From positions 5,722,001 through 5,786,000 of the forward strand of contig NC_016935.1 of NCBI RefSeq assembly GCF_000250655.1: a DNA stretch of 64,000 nucleotides, in the 5' to 3' direction. This document shows, in pieces, positions 26,302 through 33,993 of this stretch. A program made the translations under genes and the position numbers. The stretch comes from Paenibacillus mucilaginosus 3016. GTDB lineage: Bacteria; Bacillota; Bacilli; Paenibacillales; NBRC-103111. Position 1 is the first letter of the stretch. Each line of letters begins with the position of its first letter. Below the pieces are notes generated by a model, which was not told where the DNA came from, ran no database searches, and was given only the letters and a program-made list of their open reading frames with translations.

Positions 26302-26319
26302 TTCACCTTAGGATGTGAA
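26302..26319. promoter_or_regulatory. Imperfect inverted repeat upstream of fapA
   Basis: TTCAC and GTGAA flank CTTAGGAT about 105 bp before the fapA start. It may be an operator; nothing else supports this. Confidence 0.25.
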
Positions 26320-26358
26320 GCGTAATCGACACTATTTCTTCGGCATGATCGGGAGATA

Positions 26359-27501
26359 CTAAGATAGTAGATGGATGGATATGATGCAGATGTCATCGCT
26401 TTTCCTGTCTTTGATCAAGGCCATCCGCTCAATGAAATCCTCATTGCTCTTGATCTTCATCTGGCTGACGAAATATTCGAGACGCATGATGCTTTTGGCC
26501 AGCGAAACACCCGGCTTCTCCACCAGCCCATCCGTATAGAGCAGGATCCTTGCGCCGCTTTGATAGGTTAATTCTCCTTTGCTGTATGCCGGATTTTTTT
26601 TAATCCCGATCGGAACCGTCGTGCTTTCCAGCCGGATGATTGGATTGGCACTGCCATCCATGAGCATACCGGGAGGATGACCGGCGTTGAAATATTCGAT
26701 GGTTTTCTTTTCCGTATCGATCAGCAGGTAAATGGCCGTGAAATAAATCAGCTTCTTCGTTCCCCCGAATAACATCAGCATTTGCTGGTTCAGTTCCTGA
26801 AAGATCGAAAGGGGATCTTGTTCCTTTTTGATCATCCCCTCCAGCATGGACCTCACCGACATGGTTATGAGCGCCGACGACAATCCGTGACCCGACACGT
26901 CCAGGATGAGTACGGCATACTTGTGCGGGGCAACCTTAGTCCAATAATACATATCGCCGGACACCTGATCCGATTCAATGTACTTGCCACGGATCTCGAT
27001 TTCGTCATTGATAATGGGGGGACTCAGCACGGAATTCTGCACCAGCTTGGCCAGCTGCAGCTCCCTCTCCATCTTCTTGTCCTTCGCTATCCCCGAATCC
27101 ATTTCTTTCTTCAGCTTTAATGCGGATTTCACCCGGGCCAGCAGCTCGTATTGTTCAAAATCTTTTTGTATAAAATCCATCCCGCCGGCGTTGAAGGCGC
27201 TCTGCAGTTGATTTTTGCTTGCGGTCACGAAGATAACGGGCAGGTCCTTGTACCTCTCCTGCCTCTTAATGATCCTGCAAGCTTCAACCCCATCCATGAC
27301 GGGCATGACGATATCCAGCAGGATCAAATCAATCTGGGCCCGGGCCTTACCCGGCTTACCGTCTTCAGAAATGCCCAGGATCTGAAAGGCTTCGGGAGCA
27401 GAACCGGCGGTATAAACCTTGGTATATCCGGATTTGGTCAGCGTGTCTTTAAATAATCGCAGCATTAGCGGGGAATCATCAACGATAAGTATACCTCCCA
27501 T
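26359..27501 (-). CDS. Response regulator with receiver and PP2C (SpoIIE/RsbU-type) phosphatase domains
   Basis: The 380-residue protein joins a CheY-like receiver (1-125; acidic pair IVDDS, phospho-acceptor Asp63 in LLDIVMP, Lys in FIQKD) to a serine phosphatase of the PPM class (about 170-380). The metal-binding Asp motifs are SGDMYYW, LDVSGHG, YTDGLVE and KSDDIC. A short coiled linker (KKMERELQLAKLVQNS) lies between, as in RsbP/RsbU-type regulators. The ATG at 27501 follows AAGGA by eight bases. It should dephosphorylate the STAS protein encoded downstream when the receiver is switched. The matching histidine kinase is not in this window. Confidence 0.9.
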   Translation of the reverse strand: MGGILIVDDSPLMLRLFKDTLTKSGYTKVYTAGSAPEAFQILGISEDGKPGKARAQIDLILLDIVMPVMDGVEACRIIKRQERYKDLPVIFVTASKNQLQSAFNAGGMDFIQKDFEQYELLARVKSALKLKKEMDSGIAKDKKMERELQLAKLVQNSVLSPPIINDEIEIRGKYIESDQVSGDMYYWTKVAPHKYAVLILDVSGHGLSSALITMSVRSMLEGMIKKEQDPLSIFQELNQQMLMLFGGTKKLIYFTAIYLLIDTEKKTIEYFNAGHPPGMLMDGSANPIIRLESTTVPIGIKKNPAYSKGELTYQSGARILLYTDGLVEKPGVSLAKSIMRLEYFVSQMKIKSNEDFIERMALIKDRKSDDICIISIHLLS

Positions 27502-27601
27502 GAAGCCCATCCTTTCTACTATCTGCAATTATTCTTTACGAATTATTTCTTCGTCATTCTACTCCGCTGTGGACATGTGTAATGTTTGCTAGTTTGTTAC
27601 T

Positions 27602-27650
27602 AAGAAATAGAAGAGAATCGAGCCCGGGTGAGATCTGCATTCTGATAACT
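27602..27650 (+). repeat. Diverged intergenic repeat, copy 2
   Basis: AAGAAATAGAAGA followed by CGAGCCCGGGTGAGAT parallels 6004-6060 over about 50 bp with gaps. It lies between the xyloglucanase terminator and the receiver-PP2C gene. Confidence 0.4.
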
Positions 27651-27653
27651 CCA

Positions 27654-27694
27654 TAAAAAAGAGAGGCACCTGCTCCAACGCGCAGTGCCCCTCT
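27654..27694 (-). terminator. Terminator of the xyloglucanase gene
   Basis: GAGGGGCAC pairs with GTGCCTCTC across a 15-base loop, followed by six T on the minus strand, just after the stop at 27705. Confidence 0.85.
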
Positions 27695-27704
27695 ATCGTA
27701 AGGT

Positions 27705-30332
27705 CTATGGTCTGTACTTATACTTGATTTTTACCGTACGGACGGACGTATTGCCCGCAAGGTCCACCGCGCGCACCATCACTTCATTATCACCCTTCAC
27801 AAGGGGAAGGGGGCCGCTCTTAAATTTCCCCTGAGCGGTGGGGAGGCTGACCGGCGCTCCGCCGTTGTGGGTCAGGGTAACCGTACCCCCGCGCAGCTCC
27901 TCGTTCACGCTGCCGGAGATCACCGCTGTGCCCTTATCGGAGCTGCGGTCAACCGGATCCAGCGTGATCTTCGGCGCCTTCGTATCCTGTCTGCTGTCGG
28001 CAGGATCGCCCTGCACGATGCCCAGACCGTTCGTCCCCACATACACGCGTCCATACACCCGCGGATCGCCCGTAATCGTGCGGTTCGCCGAACCAAACTG
28101 GTGCGCATCGTCGTTGATCCGGGTCCACGAGGCGCCGGCGTTGTCGGAGCGGTAGATGCCGTACTGGCCGCCGATCTTGGCGTAGGAATAGACCGCCATG
28201 TAGTCCTGCCCCGGCGCCGCCTTCCCGAAGCCGACCGTCGCCGCTTCCTCCACCCCCGCGACCTTAGTGAACGTCCGGCCGGAGTCGGTGGAACGCCACA
28301 GCCCGTACGCGCTGACCGTATCGGAGTTGTCCTTCGCCGCGCCGAGCCAGATGTCTCCTTCTACCCCCGGCACCGCTTTGAAATGGCTTGTCAGCTTAGC
28401 CGGCAGGCCGGATGCCGCCGATGCGGTGAACGTGGCCCCGCCGTCCGTGCTCACGTAGAACGTTCCGCCGGAGAAGCCGTAGAACTTCAGCGGATTCACA
28501 CGGTCGGACGAAATGTGTGCTCCGGCAGGAATCCCCTTCGAAGGCGTCCATGTCGCTCCCAGGTCGGTGGAATAGCTTACGGGCACCGGGGCCTCCGGTG
28601 TTCCTCCCTGCGGACTCCAGAGGAGCACCGACCCGTCGGCTCCCACGGCCGCATATCCGCCGCTTGTGCGGTCCTCCGCTCCCGACACCCACGCGTTCGC
28701 TGCAGGACGCCATGTGCGGCCGTTATCCGTGGAGACGCCCATTCTCGGTGCGCTGCCGTCGGCATTCCCGACACGGACCACGATATCCGGGTTCTTCTCC
28801 GCGTAGTCGAGGTCGGTACTCGTACCGAGGTACGGATTCGTGATCATCTCCGGCGCCCGGTTCAGATCCTCATGCCGGAAGCCGCCGATGTCGCCCATGG
28901 CGCTGAGCAGCGGCGCGCCGGACGGCGGGGAGACGAGGCCCAGTATCGCGGTCTCCTCGATGCCTTCCGCCGCGACGCTGATGTTCACCGTGCCGCCCTT
29001 GTCCAGGGCGGTCAGATTTTCGCTGCTGAACAGCGTGGCTCCCGTCCCGTACATCATCCGGTCGGAGTTGAACGGGTCGATCTCCAGGTCCCCGATCATC
29101 CAGCCGAGCTTCGGCGCAATCTCAGGAAGCTGCTTCTCCTGGCCCCAATCAAGCCAAGGCGAGAGAGAGTAATCGATCGTGAACCGGTTCTCGCGGACCG
29201 GATCCTTGGCATAGTCCAGCGTCCAGAACGGCTTCCATGTCTCGCCGCCGTCCGTACTGCGGTAGATGTGATCGTCCGGCCACCATTTGTTCATCGTGGC
29301 GACCATGAGCGTATCCGGATGCTGCGCATCGACCGCCAGGCCCCCGTAAGGGCTGTCCGTGCTGCCCGTCGGGGAGATATCCTTCCAGGCGCCCGTCTTC
29401 GTATCGAGCTTCCAGACCGCGCCCCGGCCGCCGTTGTAAGGTCCTGCGCCTTCATTGTAGGTCACATACAGGTTCCCCTGCCCGTCCAGTACGCCGTGAT
29501 GCGGCAGGAAGCCCTGCTCCGGCTGTCCCGGCACCGCTTCCCAGGTCGCGCCCCCGTCCGTGCTGCGGTAGATGCTCCGGTTCGTGTCCGCCACGCCGAC
29601 GTAGATCGTCTGCGTCGTCTTCCCTTTGGTCCCCGTCTTCGCGTCGAAAGTCACCCAGGCCACGCCGACGAGATCTTGGTAGTCGTCCACATAATTGCCC
29701 ACCGCCGTGAAGCTCTCGACCCGGCTCCAGGTCTCGCCGTAATCCGTGCTGCGCCACAGTCCGTTGCCGCTGCGGGCGCCGAGATACAGCACCTTGTTGT
29801 TGTTCGGGTCCACCGCCAGACGCTCGCCCATGGAGCGGCCCGGCATGTTGCCCCCCAGCTTGAAAGGCAGCTCGGTCCGCTTCCAGGTGCGGCCCTGGTC
29901 CTTGGAGCGCAGCAGTATCCCGTTCATATCGGTCCAGTCGTTCGTGTAGGTGCCTGCGGCGACATAGAGCCTGTCCGGATCAACGGGATCGGTGGCCAGA
30001 CTCTCCACACCGAGCATATTCCACTCTTCGAACGAGACGGAATCGAGCAGCTGAATCCACGTTTTTGCCGCGGGGTCCCACCGGTAGGCGCCCCCGATGT
30101 CCGTTCTCGCATAGATCAGGTCTTTCTTCGAGGGGTTATAAATGATGCCGGGCACAAAGCCCCCGCCGACCACCTTTACGCGTCCCCATTCGTAGGTTTC
30201 TTTCTTGTAGGTTTCTTTCTTGTAGGTTTCTTTCTTTTTCCCCTTCCCCTGCGCCTCCGCGGCACTGCCTGTTCCCGCCAGCGAAAGGGATAAAGCGCTT
30301 ACCAAAATCAAACCGAGCCACTTCTTGGACAT
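27705..30332 (-). CDS. Secreted GH74 family xyloglucanase
   Basis: The 875-residue enzyme has a signal peptide (1-25), then a Lys-rich stretch with three KKETY repeats. Two seven-bladed beta-propeller halves follow, rich in Asp-box motifs (RSKDQGRTW, RSTDYGETW, RSTDGGATW, RSTDSGRTF). The expected catalytic base is Asp78 in ARTDIGGA and the catalytic acid is Asp481 in MGDIGGF. GH74 enzymes hydrolyse xyloglucan backbones. The last 90 residues form an Ig-like domain (ITLDPVDRSSDKGT, VRAVDLAGN) that may help in substrate or wall contact. Two sequences like CcpA (cre) sites lie at 30291-30302, inside the signal-peptide codons, and at 30411-30422, upstream. It has its own terminator. Confidence 0.93.
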   Translation of the reverse strand: MSKKWLGLILVSALSLSLAGTGSAAEAQGKGKKKETYKKETYKKETYEWGRVKVVGGGFVPGIIYNPSKKDLIYARTDIGGAYRWDPAAKTWIQLLDSVSFEEWNMLGVESLATDPVDPDRLYVAAGTYTNDWTDMNGILLRSKDQGRTWKRTELPFKLGGNMPGRSMGERLAVDPNNNKVLYLGARSGNGLWRSTDYGETWSRVESFTAVGNYVDDYQDLVGVAWVTFDAKTGTKGKTTQTIYVGVADTNRSIYRSTDGGATWEAVPGQPEQGFLPHHGVLDGQGNLYVTYNEGAGPYNGGRGAVWKLDTKTGAWKDISPTGSTDSPYGGLAVDAQHPDTLMVATMNKWWPDDHIYRSTDGGETWKPFWTLDYAKDPVRENRFTIDYSLSPWLDWGQEKQLPEIAPKLGWMIGDLEIDPFNSDRMMYGTGATLFSSENLTALDKGGTVNISVAAEGIEETAILGLVSPPSGAPLLSAMGDIGGFRHEDLNRAPEMITNPYLGTSTDLDYAEKNPDIVVRVGNADGSAPRMGVSTDNGRTWRPAANAWVSGAEDRTSGGYAAVGADGSVLLWSPQGGTPEAPVPVSYSTDLGATWTPSKGIPAGAHISSDRVNPLKFYGFSGGTFYVSTDGGATFTASAASGLPAKLTSHFKAVPGVEGDIWLGAAKDNSDTVSAYGLWRSTDSGRTFTKVAGVEEAATVGFGKAAPGQDYMAVYSYAKIGGQYGIYRSDNAGASWTRINDDAHQFGSANRTITGDPRVYGRVYVGTNGLGIVQGDPADSRQDTKAPKITLDPVDRSSDKGTAVISGSVNEELRGGTVTLTHNGGAPVSLPTAQGKFKSGPLPLVKGDNEVMVRAVDLAGNTSVRTVKIKYKYRP
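30195..30239. repeat. Three 15-bp tandem repeats inside the GH74 gene
   Basis: GTAGGTTTCTTTCTT is repeated three times (minus strand codes KKETY each time) just after the signal peptide. The unit is a multiple of three, so changes in copy number keep the frame. Confidence 0.8.
30291..30302. promoter_or_regulatory. cre-like site inside the GH74 signal-peptide codons
   Basis: GTAAGCGCTTTA on the minus strand matches the core of the Firmicute CcpA site (TGWAANCGNTNWCA) with some mismatches. Sites within the first codons are known to act as roadblocks in other genes; here this is inference. Confidence 0.35.
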
Positions 30333-30410
30333 AAGTCTCCTCCTCTGACTGCTTTGTTCTGAGCAAGCCTGCTCACAATCTTTATCCGGTCCGCCTCCTC
30401 ATGCTGCTGC

Positions 30411-30422
30411 GTAAGCGCTTAC
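30411..30422. promoter_or_regulatory. cre-like palindrome upstream of GH74 gene
   Basis: GTAAGCGCTTAC is a perfect 12-base palindrome with the central CG and AA/TT of a CcpA site; only the outer T and A differ from the TGTAAGCGCTTACA form. It lies about 80 bp upstream of the GH74 start. Confidence 0.5.
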
Positions 30423-30582
30423 TCTTCTTGGGCGCTGTTCCGGTTGATCCGGTCCGGCCCGCCTCTCTTCCGGCCTCCGCTCCTATTGTAACTTCCCGCC
30501 TCCCGCGCCAGTACCCCGCATTTTAAACGAAAAATCATAGCAGAATTAGCTGTTGCCCATAAGGGGGCCTGACGAAAAAGGG

Positions 30583-30611
30583 TTGTTCTTTATAAAGAAC
30601 GACATTACAAT
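30583..30611 (+). promoter_or_regulatory. Promoter TTGTTC-17-TACAAT overlapped by a 16-bp perfect palindrome
   Basis: A -35 TTGTTC at 30583-30588 and a -10 TACAAT at 30606-30611 are 17 bases apart. GTTCTTTATAAAGAAC at 30585-30600 is a perfect palindrome covering most of the -35 and the spacer, a normal place for a repressor site. It should serve the small membrane gene and the BKACE gene. Confidence 0.55.
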
Positions 30612-30667
30612 AAATAACAGCACCCTTGGCGGAGGAGAAATGACCTATTAGCGACAATCGGAAAGCT

Positions 30668-30880
30668 GTGAATGACAAACGCCCGATAGCCCCCCCCCCC
30701 GCGGGAGACCCTCCCCCTTCTTCGGAGAAGCCGCCCTTAGCGGTACCTCACCGTGTTAGGGAAGACCCTGTCTCGGATCACAAGCGCATCTTCCTGTTCC
30801 AAGGCTGCCTGACCGCCATCGCCGTCTGCACGCCGTTCTGGATTCTGCTGCTCTATCTGCTGGTGAAATGGATAAGGTAA
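30668..30880 (+). CDS. Small membrane protein with Pro-rich head; start probably frameshifted
   Basis: The readable frame from a GTG at 30668 codes for a polar, Pro-rich head and a single membrane helix (IFLFQGCLTAIAVCTPFWILLLYLLVKW) near the end. GTG has no proper ribosome site. A strong site (GGAGGAGA) stands instead before an ATG at 30640, whose frame stops after three codons (ATG ACC TAT TAG). Removing one T there gives a continuous reading MTYSDNRKAVNDKRPIA into this protein, with a length of 241 bases, one more than 80 codons. An 11-C run at 30690-30700 lies within the head. Family unknown; the frameshift may be an error. Confidence 0.55.
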   Translation: MNDKRPIAPPPAGDPPPSSEKPPLAVPHRVREDPVSDHKRIFLFQGCLTAIAVCTPFWILLLYLLVKWIR

Positions 30881-30912
30881 AGATTCTTTGAACGAACAGG
30901 GGCTGATCCGAT

Positions 30913-31644
30913 ATGAAAAACCCGCATACGCACGTACAGGTCTGCCTGAACGGCAGGACGACCCGCCTCATGCATCCGGCCGTACCGCTGACAGCGCGGG
31001 AGCTGGCCGCGGATGCCCGCCGCTGCGCCACTTTGGGCGTGCAATCGCTGCATGCCCATGCCCGGCTCCATGACGAAGCCGAGACGCTCGAGCCGGCCGC
31101 CTGCGCCGGGGTGGTCCGAGCCATCCGAGCCGTGTGCCCACGGACGCCGATCGGCCTTACCACCTCGCTGTCCGCCGAGCCCGATCCCGCGAAGCGGCTG
31201 CATCTCGTCTCCCGGTGGGAGGTGCTTCCCGACTTCGTCTCGGTGAACTTCTGCGAACCGGGAACCGCGGAGCTGTGCAGGCTCCTCCGGGAGCGGGGCA
31301 TCCCGGTCGAAGCGGGCCTCGCCACCCTCGAGGATGCCGATGCGTTCCTCTGCAGCGGCTTCGAGGACGCGTGCATCCGCGTCCTGGTCGAGGTCTGCGA
31401 CAGAGGCGAAGCGGAAGCCGCCTCCCGCGCCCGGGCCATCGCCGGGATGCTTCAGGAGGCCGGCATCACGCTGCCGCAGGTCCACCACGGCGAAGGCCCG
31501 GCCACCTGGGCCGTCCTCCGGCAGGCGGTGCGCCTGGGGCATGGCATCCGCATCGGCCTTGAGGACACGTGCACCGGCCCGCACGGAAGCCCGGTCCCCG
31601 GCGGCAACGCGGAGCTGGCCGCTGCGGCGCTGGAGCTGGAGTGA
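30913..31644 (+). CDS. 3-keto-5-aminohexanoate cleavage enzyme-like (BKACE, DUF849) protein
   Basis: The 243-residue protein looks like a short member of the BKACE group, zinc-dependent TIM-barrel enzymes that condense acetyl-CoA with beta-keto acids. Expected elements are the barrel His pair in SLHAHARL, the strand PIGLTTSL, the catalytic motif FVSVNFCEPG, VHHGEG and the GHGIRIGLED near the end. Members usually run to about 270-310 residues; this one is shorter at both ends and lacks a clear second His pair. AGGGG precedes the ATG. It follows the small membrane gene by 32 bp. Substrate unknown. Confidence 0.72.
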   Translation: MKNPHTHVQVCLNGRTTRLMHPAVPLTARELAADARRCATLGVQSLHAHARLHDEAETLEPAACAGVVRAIRAVCPRTPIGLTTSLSAEPDPAKRLHLVSRWEVLPDFVSVNFCEPGTAELCRLLRERGIPVEAGLATLEDADAFLCSGFEDACIRVLVEVCDRGEAEAASRARAIAGMLQEAGITLPQVHHGEGPATWAVLRQAVRLGHGIRIGLEDTCTGPHGSPVPGGNAELAAAALELE

Positions 31645-31739
31645 GGGAGGTTACCCGGCAGGTGCTGTACGGCTGTGCGGTGATGGCCCCAGGGCGGCCA
31701 TACGCGGTGCGGAGTCCTCATGGGCAGATAGGAGCACAT

Positions 31740-31772
31740 AAAAAAAGCATCACGCCCGAGAGGGGCGTCATG
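31740..31772 (-). terminator. Rho-independent terminator, minus strand
   Basis: GCATGACGCCC pairs with GGGCGTGATGC (one mismatch) followed by seven T. The nearest minus-strand gene end is 32166, nearly 400 bp away, so the transcript may run through the repeat cluster. Confidence 0.75.
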
Positions 31773-31958
31773 CCGGATGAGTTGCAAGGTCCCACGCACC
31801 TTTGGTGAAGGAAGACCGTGCATTAGACTCGTTTGTGAGCGGTGCAGCCGGCCTGCGTGCCTTGTCCGCACCCCCGTGATACCACCGATTCAACCGAGAA
31901 ACTGAAATAAAGGAACCAGGATGCCTTATTCGGATATTTCCCATCATTTCCCGAGGAA

Positions 31959-32093
31959 TAGCGGAACTCAGATGCGTTATGGGTCTTCATTTTACGGGAA
32001 AGCAGCACCCAGCCTCGAAATAGCGAACCTCAGTTCCGCTATCTCAGCAAAGGCCCCTGCCAATATGAACATAACGCATCTGAGTTCCGTTAC
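31959..32093. repeat. Three-copy inverted repeat cluster with AGCGGAACTCAGATGCGTTAT core
   Basis: TAGCGGAACTCAGATGCGTTAT begins at 31959. The same sequence in inverted form (ATAACGCATCTGAGTTCCGTTA) lies at 32071-32092, and a diverged copy forms a small palindrome between them near 32018-32041. The layout is that of a folded intergenic repeat; I have the impression of similar repeats elsewhere in Paenibacillus but cannot check. Confidence 0.65.
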
Positions 32094-32165
32094 TTGGTTG
32101 GTGCCCTAAGGGCAGCAGCCCATTTGCTGTCTCCTCAACATAAGCAGGCTCTGCCCCCCGTACTC

Positions 32166-33350
32166 CTACGTCCCTGCCGCCGCGCGGAACAAGTCATCAT
32201 AGGCCGTTCGCGGATCGGCGAACCAGCCGGCGATGCGGTCCGCCGTCGAAGGATCTCCCGCTCCCGCCATAAGCAGACCTACCGCATGGTCCGGCAGCGG
32301 CCCCATCATGGCGTTGGTCCACGTCGTCACCTCGGTGACGTGGTCCCGGATCCGGCGCCAGTACGCTTCGCCGGTCTGCTCATCCCACGGCCGGCCCAGC
32401 TCCTCCGCCAGGGTCAGAACGAGCTGCTCGGCGCAGTACGAGGCCGTATTGCAGCCCTGGCCGGTGATCGGGTCGTTCAGCACGACGCTGTCCCCGCAGC
32501 CAAGCACGAGCGTGCCGCCCACCGTGCAGTAGGGCCGGTGAACGGACGGCTGCACCGCGATCTGGACGAAGCCCCGCTCGTCGCAGAGGCCGAACCGCTC
32601 CCCGTCCAGCCGGGCGGCGACCGCAGGGAAATGGCTGTCCACGACCGCCCTGATCCGGTCGCGGAAGCTCTCCGCGGTCTTGATCCCGCCGAACGCATCC
32701 AGCGGACCGCCGGGCACCGCTTCGATAAACAGGATGGTCACGGGACCCTGCGCGGTCAGCGCCGGAATCTCGAACAGCTCGCCGGCACCCGGCAGAATCG
32801 AGATCGAGACGCCTGACGGCTCAAGCGGCGCGACGCCGTGGAAGTAGCCGACACTGCATTTGCGCTGGGGAGCCGGCACCGGCGAGAGCTCCTCGAGCTG
32901 CGGGAACGGCGCGAGCGGCCCCCGCTTGCCGCTGCAGTCGACGAGCAGGTCATACGCCGGCGCCAGCTCCTGCAGCCGTTCTTCATCCACGCGGCCGTAG
33001 ACGAACGAGACGCCTTTGGCCTCCAGGTCCTCCATGCACCTGGCGAAGTAAGCCCGCTGGTCGACCGATTTGGCCGGGCGCTCCAGCCGCCCTGTGAACA
33101 GCTTCTGTCCGCCCACCGTTACGTGGATGCTCTCGAGGTCCGGCCCCTGCTCCCATGCAGGCATCCCATAGGCCGCCTCCCTCGCCCGGGCCGCACCAAA
33201 ATGCACCTGCGTCGAGCTCACCCGGCCGCTCCGGACTTCCTCCGGCGACCGGTCCGTATATACGGTCACCTCGAACGGTCCTCTGCTTACCAGCGCATAA
33301 CTCAAGTGAAGACCCGCGGTCCCGCTTCCGAGCACTGCTATCCTCTTCAT
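32166..33350 (-). CDS. FAD-dependent monooxygenase, styrene/indole monooxygenase (StyA) type
   Basis: The 394-residue enzyme has the FAD-binding GSGTAGLHLSYALVSRG at 8-24 and the second motif GCGDSVVLNDPITGQGCNTASY near 305-325, which is the StyA-type pattern. StyA-like enzymes epoxidise styrene or oxidise indole using FADH2 made by a separate reductase; no reductase gene is near. The rest of the protein, including PAWEQGPDLESIHVTVGG, matches the group loosely. Start by ATG; upstream lies the cold-shock gene, divergent. Confidence 0.85.
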   Translation of the reverse strand: MKRIAVLGSGTAGLHLSYALVSRGPFEVTVYTDRSPEEVRSGRVSSTQVHFGAARAREAAYGMPAWEQGPDLESIHVTVGGQKLFTGRLERPAKSVDQRAYFARCMEDLEAKGVSFVYGRVDEERLQELAPAYDLLVDCSGKRGPLAPFPQLEELSPVPAPQRKCSVGYFHGVAPLEPSGVSISILPGAGELFEIPALTAQGPVTILFIEAVPGGPLDAFGGIKTAESFRDRIRAVVDSHFPAVAARLDGERFGLCDERGFVQIAVQPSVHRPYCTVGGTLVLGCGDSVVLNDPITGQGCNTASYCAEQLVLTLAEELGRPWDEQTGEAYWRRIRDHVTEVTTWTNAMMGPLPDHAVGLLMAGAGDPSTADRIAGWFADPRTAYDDLFRAAAGT

Positions 33351-33515
33351 ACTCCGCCTCCTGCCTGTCTTTACATAAACTCAACATACCTTTACTTCTG
33401 CCATCATAAGGGAAAGCATTTTCAGCGGGAATAGGCGGATTTGACTATTCGTACGGGAAGAAAGAGCCCGCAAAATCCCCCAAAAACAAATTCCCAAAAA
33501 AAACTTCTTCAAAAT

Positions 33516-33544
33516 TTGGTTTTTTTCCGCAAAACGCTTATAAT
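33516..33544 (+). promoter_or_regulatory. Promoter of the cold-shock gene
   Basis: TTGGTT at 33516-33521 and TATAAT at 33539-33544 are 17 bases apart, with a 45-base leader before the ATG at 33590. The region just upstream is A/T-rich, as in strongly expressed genes. Confidence 0.7.
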
Positions 33545-33589
33545 AGGCTTGTAAGAAAAAATTTGTTGGTTTACACAGGAGGACGTTAC

Positions 33590-33787
33590 ATGAAGGGTCA
33601 AGTAAAATGGTTTAACGCTGAAAAGGGCTACGGCTTCATCGCCGGCGAAGACGGCACGGAAGTATTCGTACACTTCAGCGCTATTCAATCCGATGGCTTC
33701 AAAACTCTCGACGAAGGCCAAGACGTAGAGTTCGACATCGTTGAAGGTCAGCGCGGTCCACAAGCTGCGAACGTCGTAAAACTCTAA
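33590..33787 (+). CDS. csp: Cold-shock protein, CspA family
   Basis: The 65-residue single cold-shock domain has the RNP1 motif KGYGFI and the RNP2 motif VFVHFSAI that bind single-stranded nucleic acid, plus an acidic end. It acts as an RNA chaperone and antiterminator in the cytoplasm. The ATG at 33590 follows AGGAGG by seven bases; the upstream extension of the frame is not coding. A promoter and a strong terminator bracket it as one gene. Confidence 0.96.
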   Translation: MKGQVKWFNAEKGYGFIAGEDGTEVFVHFSAIQSDGFKTLDEGQDVEFDIVEGQRGPQAANVVKL

Positions 33788-33806
33788 TACTAAGAGTCAA
33801 TCAGAA

Positions 33807-33838
33807 GAAGGAACCACTCTCCGGAGTGGTTCCTTTTG
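33807..33838 (+). terminator. Terminator of the cold-shock gene
   Basis: GGAACCACTC pairs with GAGTGGTTCC across a three-base loop, followed by TTTT, 20 bp past the stop. Confidence 0.9.
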
Positions 33839-33993
33839 TGTTTGCGCAGCGCAGCGGCTGCCGAGCCCCGTCCGGCACCCTGACCCGGTAACGGTAAAGC
33901 GTGCTAGGCAGCCCTTGAAACTCGAGCCGTCTCGTGCACATCAAATATAGCAGGCGATCATTCGGAAAGCTGTCCCCGATCACCTGCCGCCGC

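Larger units (their letters stand above)
30333..30639. other. Divergent intergenic region between GH74 and the small membrane gene
   Basis: It holds the cre-like palindrome at 30411-30422, a 16-base palindrome with a promoter at 30583-30611, and a strong ribosome site at 30631. No gene is seen. Confidence 0.6.
31645..32165. other. Gene-free interval with terminator and inverted repeat cluster
   Basis: Between the convergent BKACE and StyA-like genes I find no supported gene. It holds the minus-strand hairpin at 31740-31772 and the three-copy inverted repeat at 31959-32093. Short open frames here have no ribosome sites. Confidence 0.55.

Noticed and set aside
27867..30293. A very long (808-codon) open frame antisense to the xyloglucanase gene
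   Set aside because: The sense strand has the complete GH74 motifs and a signal peptide; the antisense frame is Arg- and His-rich and has no domain, typical of GC-rich shadow frames.
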